DNA from: Bacillota bacterium
Lineage (GTDB): Bacteria; Bacillota; Clostridia; Christensenellales; Borkfalkiaceae
Reading direction: 5' to 3'
Assembly (NCBI GenBank): GCA_003343995.1
Contig: QAKE01000078.1
Span: 1 to 64,000 of the forward strand
Length of the DNA: 64,000 nt
Shown here: in pieces, positions 51,274 to 59,234 of the stretch
How positions within the stretch are numbered: the stretch's first letter is position 1
Layout: every line of letters starts with the position of its first letter
Notes under the pieces: generated by a model
Told to the model about the DNA's origin: nothing
The model's database searches: none
What the model saw: the letters and a program-made list of their open reading frames with translations, nothing else
Position numbers and translations under genes: made by a program

Positions 51274-51906
51274 ATGTCGTTTTTTTGCAATTTCAAATCG
51301 GATAGATGTCCGGGACCGATCAACGGCAACCCGATGAACGGGCTTTGCGAAAAAGTCTGCATACAGGCAAAAAAAGTGTTCGACGCGTGTATGCGCCAGA
51401 CGCAGGAAACGGGGCTTGTGCTCAATATCTCCAACCTGAATCCCGCTAACCCTACATATCCGCTTACCTTCGTCAGCGCGAAGAGTACCACTTCCGCGGG
51501 GGTGATATCCAATCTGTTGGTGGAACCCTTGACGGAGCGCGACCGCGCGTCGCGCGTGCGGGCGGATATCACCATTCCCGTTTCCGTCGCTTATACCGAC
51601 GCGAACGGCGTGGAAGGCGCGGCAACGGCCAACGTCACCATAACCGAGGACGTGATTTTGAACATCCCCTCGCCGAGCATCATGCCGTATATGGTGGAAG
51701 CCGTCGTATCGCTGGTGTCCACAAAGGGCGTTTATACCGATACCAATCAGTTTACCATCGACGCTTGCGTGACCATCATCCTGAAGGTCGTTATGGAAGT
51801 GGAACTGCTCGTTCCGTCCTACGGCTATTCGGCGATTCCGCCGTGTCAGGAGTACACGCAGGAAGTTTGCGCCGGTTTCTTCGAGTTGCCGGTATTCCCG
51901 CAATAA
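51274..51906 (+). CDS. Unrecognised protein, possible spore-associated
   Basis: I cannot assign a family or function with confidence. 210 residues, no signal peptide or membrane helix. The N-terminus is Cys-containing (Cys5, Cys12, Cys25, Cys29, Cys39) with a helical segment GLCEKVCIQAKKVFDAC. The rest is a long beta-type, Val/Thr/Ile-rich region with two similar-looking halves (about 60-125 and 126-195) and a Cys/Pro-rich end. AAAGGAGG precedes the ATG. The sigma-E-like box and the general resemblance in style (Cys-rich start, beta-rich body) to coat proteins suggest a spore envelope role; this is inference. Confidence 0.8.
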   Translation: MSFFCNFKSDRCPGPINGNPMNGLCEKVCIQAKKVFDACMRQTQETGLVLNISNLNPANPTYPLTFVSAKSTTSAGVISNLLVEPLTERDRASRVRADITIPVSVAYTDANGVEGAATANVTITEDVILNIPSPSIMPYMVEAVVSLVSTKGVYTDTNQFTIDACVTIILKVVMEVELLVPSYGYSAIPPCQEYTQEVCAGFFELPVFPQ

Positions 51907-51924
51907 AGAAATCGATCATTCTTT

Positions 51925-51958
51925 GCGCCGCAGCGAGAGCTGCGGCGCATATTTTTTT
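51925..51958 (+). terminator. Terminator of the 210-residue protein gene
   Basis: Perfect 10-pair stem GCGCCGCAGC/GCTGCGGCGC with loop GAGA, followed by ATATTTTTTT. Confidence 0.88.
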
Positions 51959-51977
51959 GCCGCCGCGGCAAAATAGC

Positions 51978-52006
51978 TTGCTAAATCTTAGGGAAAATGG
52001 TACACT
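51978..52006 (+). promoter_or_regulatory. Promoter TTGCTA-17-TACACT
   Basis: TTGCTA (51978-51983) and TACACT (52001-52006) separated by 17 bases, directed at the metallophosphoesterase gene. Confidence 0.55.
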
Positions 52007-52038
52007 TATAGCATATTGAAAAAACGCGGGGAGCGCCA

Positions 52039-52737
52039 ATGAAAATTTACGCGATCAGCGACCTTCATATTTCCGCCGACGGCGGCAAGCCGATGGAAGT
52101 GTTCGGCGGAAACTGGGTGGGATATCTGGAAAAAATCGTCGAAGATTGGGAAAAAAAAGTTACCGATAACGACCTTGTGCTCATCGGCGGCGACATCAGC
52201 TGGGCGATGCATCTCGAGGACGCGATCAAGGATTTATCGCTGATTTTTCCCTTGAAAGGCAAAAAGATACTCATCCGCGGCAATCACGATTATTGGTGGA
52301 GCGGCATCGGCAGGGTGCGCGCCGCCCTTCCCGAAAACGTTTACGCCCTGCAAAACGACGCGGTGAAAATCGAAAACGTCGTCGTGTGCGGTTCGCGGGC
52401 GTGGAGCGTGCCCGATTCGCCCGATTTTAAAGAGGCGGACGAGAAGATCTATAAGCGGGAAACGGAGCGGCTGCGATTGTCCTTCCATGCGGCGAACAAA
52501 CTGCGGCAGGAGGGGGACAAGCTCGTGGCGCTGGTGCATTATCCGCCCTTCAACGTGCGGCGGGAAAGTTCCGATTTCACCGATCTATTTGAAAAAAACA
52601 ACGTAAACGCGGTGGTGTACGGGCATCTGCACGGTCAAAATTCCCGCGGGGACAGGCTGGTGAAAAAGAACGGCATCGATTATTATCTCACTTCCTGCGA
52701 CATGGTCGATAACAAACTTACGGAGATCAAATTATAG
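52039..52737 (+). CDS. Calcineurin-like metallophosphoesterase
   Basis: 232-residue cytoplasmic phosphoesterase. Dimetal motifs are complete: SDLHIS, GGDISW, RGNHDYWW, VHYPPF and YGHLHG. Substrate unknown; the family includes phosphodiesterases, nucleotidases and pyrophosphatases. GGGGAGCG lies before the ATG. An orphan PTS subunit gene follows by 10 bases and may be cotranscribed. Confidence 0.83.
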   Translation: MKIYAISDLHISADGGKPMEVFGGNWVGYLEKIVEDWEKKVTDNDLVLIGGDISWAMHLEDAIKDLSLIFPLKGKKILIRGNHDYWWSGIGRVRAALPENVYALQNDAVKIENVVVCGSRAWSVPDSPDFKEADEKIYKRETERLRLSFHAANKLRQEGDKLVALVHYPPFNVRRESSDFTDLFEKNNVNAVVYGHLHGQNSRGDRLVKKNGIDYYLTSCDMVDNKLTEIKL

Positions 52738-52747
52738 GAGATATAAG

Positions 52748-53902
52748 ATGGAAGAAGAAAAAGAACTCGAAAGGGCAGAAGAAAAACCGACGGCGGCGGA
52801 CAAAGTGAAAAATTACTTTAAAACGCTGCCCAAACGCTATTTCATCACGGCGTTTTCCGGCATGGCGCAGGGGCTTTTCTGCACGCTGATCGCCGGAACG
52901 ATTCTGGCGCAGATCGGCGGCTGGATCGGCGACAACGCCTTCGGCAGAATGGTCAGCGCCATCGCGGGCATCGCAAAATCGCTGATGGGCGTGGGTATCG
53001 GCGTGGGCATCGCAAACGCCCTCGGGAAAAACAAACTCATCGTGTTCACCGCGGCGGTCGCCGGCTTTATCGGCGCGTGGGCGAATACCATAATGAACGG
53101 CACGTTCGCCCTCAAGCTCGGCGTGCCGGGCAACCCCATCGGCAGCTACGTCGTCACGATGTTCACGGTGGAAATCGCCTCCCTTTACGCGGGGAAAACC
53201 AAGCTCGACATCATTTTGATCCCGCTCGGCATGATGGTTTTATCGCTGGGCGCGATTTACGTCGCTTTTCCCTTTATCTGGCTCATCGATCAGCTCGGCG
53301 TGCTCATCGCCATCGCTACGAAGGCGACGCCTTTCGTGATGGGCATCGTCATCTCCGTAGTCATGGGGATACTGCTCACCATGCCGACTTCCAGCGCGGC
53401 GATCTGGGTTGCGGTGGCGTCTCCCGTACTCGCGGGCACGAACGCGGAACAGATCGGCGCCATGCTGCTCGCAGGCGGCGCGGCGGCAGTCGGGTGCGCC
53501 TGCCACATGGTGGGCTTTGCCGTGGCTTCTTTTAAGGAAAACGGCGTCGGCGGACTCATTTCGCAGGGCATCGGCACGAGCATGCTGCAAATTCCCAATA
53601 TCATGAAAAAACCGATCATCATGGTGCCGCAGATCATCTCCAGCGCCGTTTGCGGTCCGCTTTCCACCTGCGTTTTCGGACTGATGTGCGACGCGACGGG
53701 CGGCGGCATGGGCACGAGCGGTCTCGTGGGCGTGTTTTCCACCGTTTCCGCCTCCGTGGCGCAAGGCGTCAGCGGCTGGCTGACGGGGCTCGGCATCGCG
53801 CTGCTCATGTTCATTCTCCCCGCCGTCATCGGCTGGTTCTTTACGTGGCTCTTCACCAAAAAGGGCTGGATCAAGGACGGGGATATGAAACTCGATTCGT
53901 AA
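52748..53902 (+). CDS. PTS EIIC-like membrane protein (PTS_EIIC_2 family)
   Basis: 384 residues, about ten hydrophobic segments from residue 35 on, after a charged N-terminal tail (EEEKELERAEEKPTAADK). Sequence style (GVGIGVGIANALGKNKLIVF, GVPGNPIGSYVV, TMPTSSAAIWVAVASPVLAG) fits the EIIC_2 type membrane component. No EIIA or EIIB gene lies nearby, so the sugar or even a sugar-transport role is uncertain. It ends in a perfect terminator. Confidence 0.8.
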   Translation: MEEEKELERAEEKPTAADKVKNYFKTLPKRYFITAFSGMAQGLFCTLIAGTILAQIGGWIGDNAFGRMVSAIAGIAKSLMGVGIGVGIANALGKNKLIVFTAAVAGFIGAWANTIMNGTFALKLGVPGNPIGSYVVTMFTVEIASLYAGKTKLDIILIPLGMMVLSLGAIYVAFPFIWLIDQLGVLIAIATKATPFVMGIVISVVMGILLTMPTSSAAIWVAVASPVLAGTNAEQIGAMLLAGGAAAVGCACHMVGFAVASFKENGVGGLISQGIGTSMLQIPNIMKKPIIMVPQIISSAVCGPLSTCVFGLMCDATGGGMGTSGLVGVFSTVSASVAQGVSGWLTGLGIALLMFILPAVIGWFFTWLFTKKGWIKDGDMKLDS

Positions 53903-53906
53903 ACTC

Positions 53907-53931
53907 AAAAAACGCCTTCGGGCGTTTTTTT
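53907..53931 (+). terminator. Terminator after EIIC gene
   Basis: AAAAAACGCC/GGCGTTTTTT 10-pair stem with TTCG tetraloop and a T-run. Confidence 0.9.
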
Positions 53932-53941
53932 GTCGAATACG

Positions 53942-53971
53942 GTTATTTCGGCGGGCTTTCGGGCATATACT
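53942..53971 (+). promoter_or_regulatory. Possible sigma-E-like promoter before yabP
   Basis: CATATACT (53964-53971) agrees with the sigma-E minus-10 CATAnAnT; the minus-35 region (GTTATTT, 53942-53948) matches only loosely. yabP genes of endospore formers are expressed in the mother cell, which fits. Confidence 0.42.
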
Positions 53972-53996
53972 CCATTAGAAAAGAGGGAGGACGGAT

Positions 53997-54257
53997 ATGC
54001 AGGAAACGGAAGGCTTGCAAAAGCTCACATTGGACAATCAGCGCAAGCTGTTTATGAGCGGGGTGGAATCGGTGGACGCCTTTTCCGAACGCGAGTTGAA
54101 GCTGACCTTGAACGGTAGCCGCGTTCTCGTCGGGGGCGAGGGCATCAAGATCACCGCCTTCAATAAGGGGAACGGTTCGCTCACTGCCGACGGAAAATTC
54201 ACTTACATACGCTACGACGTGCAAAAAGCGCCCCTTTTAAAGCGGATTTTCAAGTAA
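53997..54257 (+). CDS. yabP: Sporulation protein YabP
   Basis: 86-residue member of the YabP/YqfC family, needed in the mother cell during spore formation in Bacillus. Family features are the N-terminal LTLDNQRKLFMSGVESVDAFSE-like strand pattern (in parts) and the ending KAPLLKRIFK. AGAGGGAGG precedes the ATG. The order yabP-yabQ-divIC matches Bacillus. The stop overlaps the start of yabQ by one base. Confidence 0.87.
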   Translation: MQETEGLQKLTLDNQRKLFMSGVESVDAFSERELKLTLNGSRVLVGGEGIKITAFNKGNGSLTADGKFTYIRYDVQKAPLLKRIFK

Positions 54258-54763
54258 TGTTCGTAAGCGCGGGGCAGTTTTACGTATTTTTCGGCGCATT
54301 CGCCTACGGCATTTTGGGCGGTGCGGTCAAGCATTTCATTTCCGCCGCGAAGCTGCCGGTAAAAAACAACGTGTACCGCGCCGCGGTGGACGTTTTCGCG
54401 TACGTCGTGCTGGCGGCGGGGTTCGTCGCGTTCAAGCATTTGTACGATTTTCCGTCCGTGCGCGCTTATATGTTTCTCGCGGTTTTTGCGGGAATGTGGC
54501 TTTATGAGAAAAGTTTTGCTCGATTAGTTGCAAATATTGCCGAAAAAGTGTACAATAGAAGGAAAGTAAAGAAGGAAAAAAGAGCCGATGAACGAAAACA
54601 AACTCAAACGGCTGGTCGTGGCGGCAACGGCGACGGCGGTCATCTTGCTGGTCATTTTGGTAAGCGTGCTCGTATACCAGCTCGCGGCGATCAACCGCGA
54701 ACAGTCTTTAAGGAACGAATACGATGCGGCTATCGCCGAACTCGAGCAGATGATAGACGATAA
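54257..54763 (+). CDS. yabQ: Spore cortex protein YabQ, with frame overlapping divIC
   Basis: Membrane protein for spore cortex formation. The recognisable part is residues 1-109: four hydrophobic helices (about 3-24, 40-62, 68-88 and a partial one) and a basic end (RRKVKKEKRADE). After that the frame stays open for about 59 further codons inside divIC in another phase and reads Arg/Gly-rich sequence without family likeness. Either the stop codon was lost, a small frameshift exists near 54570, or the overlap is real. The call as YabQ rests on size, topology and the yabP-yabQ-divIC order. Confidence 0.72.
   Translation: MFVSAGQFYVFFGAFAYGILGGAVKHFISAAKLPVKNNVYRAAVDVFAYVVLAAGFVAFKHLYDFPSVRAYMFLAVFAGMWLYEKSFARLVANIAEKVYNRRKVKKEKRADERKQTQTAGRGGNGDGGHLAGHFGKRARIPARGDQPRTVFKERIRCGYRRTRADDRR
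54528..54556 (+). promoter_or_regulatory. divIC promoter inside yabQ, TTGCAA-17-TACAAT
   Basis: TTGCAA (54528-54533) and TACAAT (54551-54556) with a 17-base spacer, 32 bases before the divIC ATG. It would give vegetative expression of the division gene independent of the sporulation genes before it. Confidence 0.75.
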
Positions 54764-54857
54764 CGAGAGCATTATAGCGATCAAAAAACAGCGCTGGTAC
54801 ATCGAAAAAATCGCGCGCGAGCTGGGTTATTACTATCCCGACGACGTGGGGCAGTAA
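54588..54857 (+). CDS. divIC: Septum formation initiator DivIC/FtsL-like
   Basis: 89-residue bitopic division protein: short cytoplasmic N-terminus, one membrane helix (about 10-33), then an extracytoplasmic coiled coil (about 36-65) and the family end WYIEKIARELGYYYPDD. It helps assemble FtsB/L/Q-type complexes at the septum. GAAGGA about 15 bases upstream and a strong promoter within yabQ. Order yabP-yabQ-divIC supports the name. Confidence 0.88.
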   Translation: MNENKLKRLVVAATATAVILLVILVSVLVYQLAAINREQSLRNEYDAAIAELEQMIDDNESIIAIKKQRWYIEKIARELGYYYPDDVGQ

Positions 54858-54860
54858 ACC

Positions 54861-55733
54861 GTGAAATACGCAATTTTCGATTTGGGCTCCAATTCCGTGC
54901 GTTTAATGCTCTGGGAAAGGGGAAAGACTTTGGAAAAACGCGTCGTCGTCACCGGTTTGGGGCGCGGCTTGCAATCGGGCGGCACGCTCGACGGGGCCGC
55001 GGCGGAGCGCACGCTGAACGCGGTGCGTTCGCTGAAAGACTACGCGAAAGACCGCGGCGCGGAGCGCTTTTGCGCGTTCGGCACGGCGGCGATGAGAAAG
55101 GCTGCGGACGGCGGCGAGTTTGCGCGGCGCATCGCCCTTGAAACGGGCGTGCCGACGGAGATTATCGGCGGCGAGGAAGAGGCGGCATTCGGGCTTTCGG
55201 GCGCGCTTTGCGGCAGGGACGGCGGCATCATCGATATCGGCGGCGCGAGCACGGAAATTACCGTTTCCGCGGGCGGAAAAAAGATTTATTCATATTCCCT
55301 CGATTTGGGTACGGTCAGCTTGACGGACGCCTGCGGGCAGAACGCGGGAAAATCCGCCGCGCTCAGCGCGGAAAAAATAAAGGAATACGGCGAAATTCCC
55401 TCGGCGGAATTTTACGGCATCGGCGGCACGGCAACCAGCCTTGCGGCAATCGATTTGGCGCTTTCGCCGTACGATCCCGCGCGGGTGAACGGTCACGTGC
55501 TCGGCAGGGAAACAATGCGTTCCCTCGCTTCGCGCCTTGCGGCGATGAGCGTGGAGGAGCGCAGAAATCTGAAAGGACTTCAGCCCGAACGCGCGGAGGT
55601 TATCGCCAACGGCGCGTTGCTGCTTGTTGCGATCATGGAGCGTTTCGGCATGGAAAAAATAACGGTGAGCGAGAGCGACAATCTGGAAGGTTACGCGCTG
55701 AGCCGTTTTGCAAAGACAGAGGACAAGCGATGA
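54861..55733 (+). CDS. ppx: Ppx/GppA-type phosphatase
   Basis: Hydrolyses polyphosphate or the pppGpp 5'-phosphate. 290 residues, ASKHA fold: phosphate loop FDLGSNSVRLML, conserved FGTAAMRKA and EEAAFGLSGAL, the second loop IIDIGGASTEI, and the GGTATSLAAIDL motif. It lacks the extra C-terminal domains of enteric Ppx. Which of the two substrates is used cannot be told. GTG start three bases after divIC, without a clear ribosome site; the stop overlaps the next gene. Confidence 0.87.
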   Translation: MKYAIFDLGSNSVRLMLWERGKTLEKRVVVTGLGRGLQSGGTLDGAAAERTLNAVRSLKDYAKDRGAERFCAFGTAAMRKAADGGEFARRIALETGVPTEIIGGEEEAAFGLSGALCGRDGGIIDIGGASTEITVSAGGKKIYSYSLDLGTVSLTDACGQNAGKSAALSAEKIKEYGEIPSAEFYGIGGTATSLAAIDLALSPYDPARVNGHVLGRETMRSLASRLAAMSVEERRNLKGLQPERAEVIANGALLLVAIMERFGMEKITVSESDNLEGYALSRFAKTEDKR

Positions 55734-56890
55734 ACAGAAAAATCAATATCGTAAACAATATCGTCCTGCTGGCGGCTACGCTGGCGGGCATTTTGGCGGT
55801 TACGCTCGTCGGCAACGACAAGTATCCCGCCGATCTGGGAATGTTTATTCTTTACTGCGTTTTGGGCGCGATCTTCTGGGCCGCCGTCAATCTGGCGGTG
55901 CACGAGTGGGGGCATGCGCGCGCGGCGAAGAGAAACGGGTTCAAGGTGCTTTCCGTGCGGCTGGCGTTTTTCCTCTTCACGCGGGAAAACGGCAAGCGAA
56001 AGGTGCGGCTCACCGGCTATAACGGCGAGGCGGGCGCTACGGAAATCGTTCCCGAAAACGCGGAAAACCTCGCGGAGCGCTTTGCCCGCGTCACGCGGGC
56101 GGGGGTATACGGCAACGTCGTCTTGCTCGTCGTTTCCGTCGTTCCGCTGTTTTTAACGAAATTTCTGCCGTTCTGGGCGTATTCGCTTTGGGCGATCGCC
56201 CTTCCCATTTGCCTGTATTTCGTGCTGGGCAACGGCTTGCCCATGACCACCGACGGTATTAAAAACGACGCCGCCGTGGCGCTTGGCGTCAAAAAGGGCG
56301 AGGCGTCGGAAAAGGTGGTGCTCGGATTGTTGCAGATCCACGCCGAACTCATCGCGGGCAAAAGTCCCGCGCAGATCGACGAGCGGCTGTATTTCGATTT
56401 GCCGCAGCTGCCCGAGGACGATTTGAATTATCTGTTTCTCCTCAACGCGCGGTACGCTTACTATCTCGACAAGGAAGATTACGAAAACGCGAAAACCGTG
56501 TCCGACCGTCTGGAAGGATTGCTCGACACGATGCCGAAATGCTACCGTCCCGCGGTGCGCGCCGATTTGCTGTACAACGCCTGCACCTTCGCCTATAACG
56601 AAAGCGAGGCGGACAATCTGGTGGAGGATAACGAAAAATATCTCAACCGCGCGGCGGACGTTTCCACCCTGCGCGTCAAGGCGGCTTACGTGCTATACGT
56701 GCTGAAGGACGCGGCGCAGGCGGAAAAATTCATCGGCTATGCGGAGGAGCTTTCGGAAGACTGCAAGGTCGCCGGACAAAAGCTGTTCGAGGAAAAACTG
56801 CTTGCGAAAATGAAAGCGGACGTGCAAACGGCGCCGCCGGCGGAAGAAGATCGCGCCGCCGAAGAAGAACAAAAGGAAGATAAAGAATAA
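55730..56890 (+). CDS. M50-like membrane zinc metalloprotease
   Basis: 386 residues from the ATG that overlaps the ppx stop. The HEWGH motif (58-62) lies in a second membrane helix (about 38-65) and a later GLPMTTDGIK (about 169-178, Asp175) fits the second M50 zinc motif, so a site-2-protease-like intramembrane protease is likely. Further helices at about 8-28, 128-145 and 148-170. Residues about 180-370 form a soluble helical region with TPR-like repeats (LNARYAYYLDKEDYENAKTV and similar), unlike small M50 proteins, and an acidic end. Substrate unknown. Confidence 0.77.
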   Translation: MNRKINIVNNIVLLAATLAGILAVTLVGNDKYPADLGMFILYCVLGAIFWAAVNLAVHEWGHARAAKRNGFKVLSVRLAFFLFTRENGKRKVRLTGYNGEAGATEIVPENAENLAERFARVTRAGVYGNVVLLVVSVVPLFLTKFLPFWAYSLWAIALPICLYFVLGNGLPMTTDGIKNDAAVALGVKKGEASEKVVLGLLQIHAELIAGKSPAQIDERLYFDLPQLPEDDLNYLFLLNARYAYYLDKEDYENAKTVSDRLEGLLDTMPKCYRPAVRADLLYNACTFAYNESEADNLVEDNEKYLNRAADVSTLRVKAAYVLYVLKDAAQAEKFIGYAEELSEDCKVAGQKLFEEKLLAKMKADVQTAPPAEEDRAAEEEQKEDKE

Positions 56891-56906
56891 TACGGCATAA
56901 AAAATA

Positions 56907-56936
56907 AAAATCCCCGCGTGAAAACGCGGGGATTTT
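56907..56936. terminator. Bidirectional terminator, M50 gene and zinc-ribbon gene
   Basis: A 13-pair stem AAAATCCCCGCGT/ACGCGGGGATTTT with loop GAAA between convergent genes; T-rich flanks on both strands. Confidence 0.88.
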
Positions 56937-56940
56937 GTTG

Positions 56941-57084
56941 TTATATCAGGAAATCGAGGGTGGAATAGCAATAGGGACAAATGTTGTCCGTCTGCCCCGC
57001 GCACGTCGCGCAGATATTCGCGCCGCAGTTGGGGCAAACGAGCATGTCCAGTCCCGCGATTCCGCAATTTTTACAATTCAGCAT
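56941..57084 (-). CDS. Small four-CxxC zinc-ribbon protein, 47 residues
   Basis: Short gene found by reading the minus strand. It has an AAGGAG site 7 bases before the ATG and encodes 47 residues, eight of which are Cys in four CxxC pairs (Cys4/7, 17/20, 25/28, 36/39): MLNCKNCGIAGLDM, LVCPNCGAN, ICATCAGQ and ICPYCYSTLDFLI. Two zinc knuckles, each from two pairs, are expected. Its stop touches the shared terminator. Metal-binding adaptor, nucleic-acid or protein contact are all possible; I know no specific function. gyrB is divergent to it, 223 bases away. Confidence 0.8.
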   Translation of the reverse strand: MLNCKNCGIAGLDMLVCPNCGANICATCAGQTDNICPYCYSTLDFLI

Positions 57085-57107
57085 ATTCGTTCTCCTTAAT
57101 AGCAGTG

Positions 57108-57134
57108 TGCGCAAACGCCCTTGCGTTTATGCGC
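57108..57134 (-). promoter_or_regulatory. Hairpin in the leader of the zinc-ribbon gene
   Basis: AAACGC/GCGTTT arms (57113-57118, 57123-57128) with loop CCTT, extended by GCGC arms with a two-base bulge. On the minus strand it lies 24-50 bases before the ATG. Confidence 0.45.
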
Positions 57135-57162
57135 GCTTTTTTCCGCTTTTTCGCGTTTTTAT

Positions 57163-57221
57163 CCGTCCGCGGCGGACGGCGGCGCGTTTTTTTGCGAATT
57201 AAAACTATAAATAGTTTTAAT
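57163..57221. promoter_or_regulatory. Two inverted repeats between zinc-ribbon gene and gyrB
   Basis: CCGTCCGC-G-GCGGACGG (57163-57179) and ATTAAAACTA-TAAA-TAGTTTTAAT (57198-57221). The second is a perfect 10-base-arm palindrome of operator type, 26 bases upstream of the gyrB minus-35 box. Protein partner unknown. Confidence 0.5.
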
Positions 57222-57246
57222 GTGCGTAAAAGGCGGCGAAATCGCT

Positions 57247-57274
57247 TTGCAAAAAGCGAAAAATATGTTATAAT
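57247..57274 (+). promoter_or_regulatory. gyrB promoter TTGCAA-16-TATAAT
   Basis: TTGCAA (57247-57252) and TATAAT (57269-57274) with 16 bases between, 34 bases before the ATG. Confidence 0.72.
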
Positions 57275-57307
57275 TTTAACGTAAAATAAAGTATAACGGA
57301 GCAGAAA

Positions 57308-59218
<1,911 letters not shown>

Positions 59219-59234
59219 GAGGGATTGAAGAAAA

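Noticed and set aside
54640..54763. Terminal part of the YabQ frame as a functional domain
   Set aside because: Arg/Gly-rich and exactly coextensive with divIC coding sequence; kept in the feature coordinates only because no earlier stop exists.
55208..55729. Upstream extension of the M50-like gene inside ppx
   Set aside because: Encodes Arg-rich nonsense in the shadow frame of ppx; ATG at 55730 overlaps the ppx stop as in the neighbouring genes.
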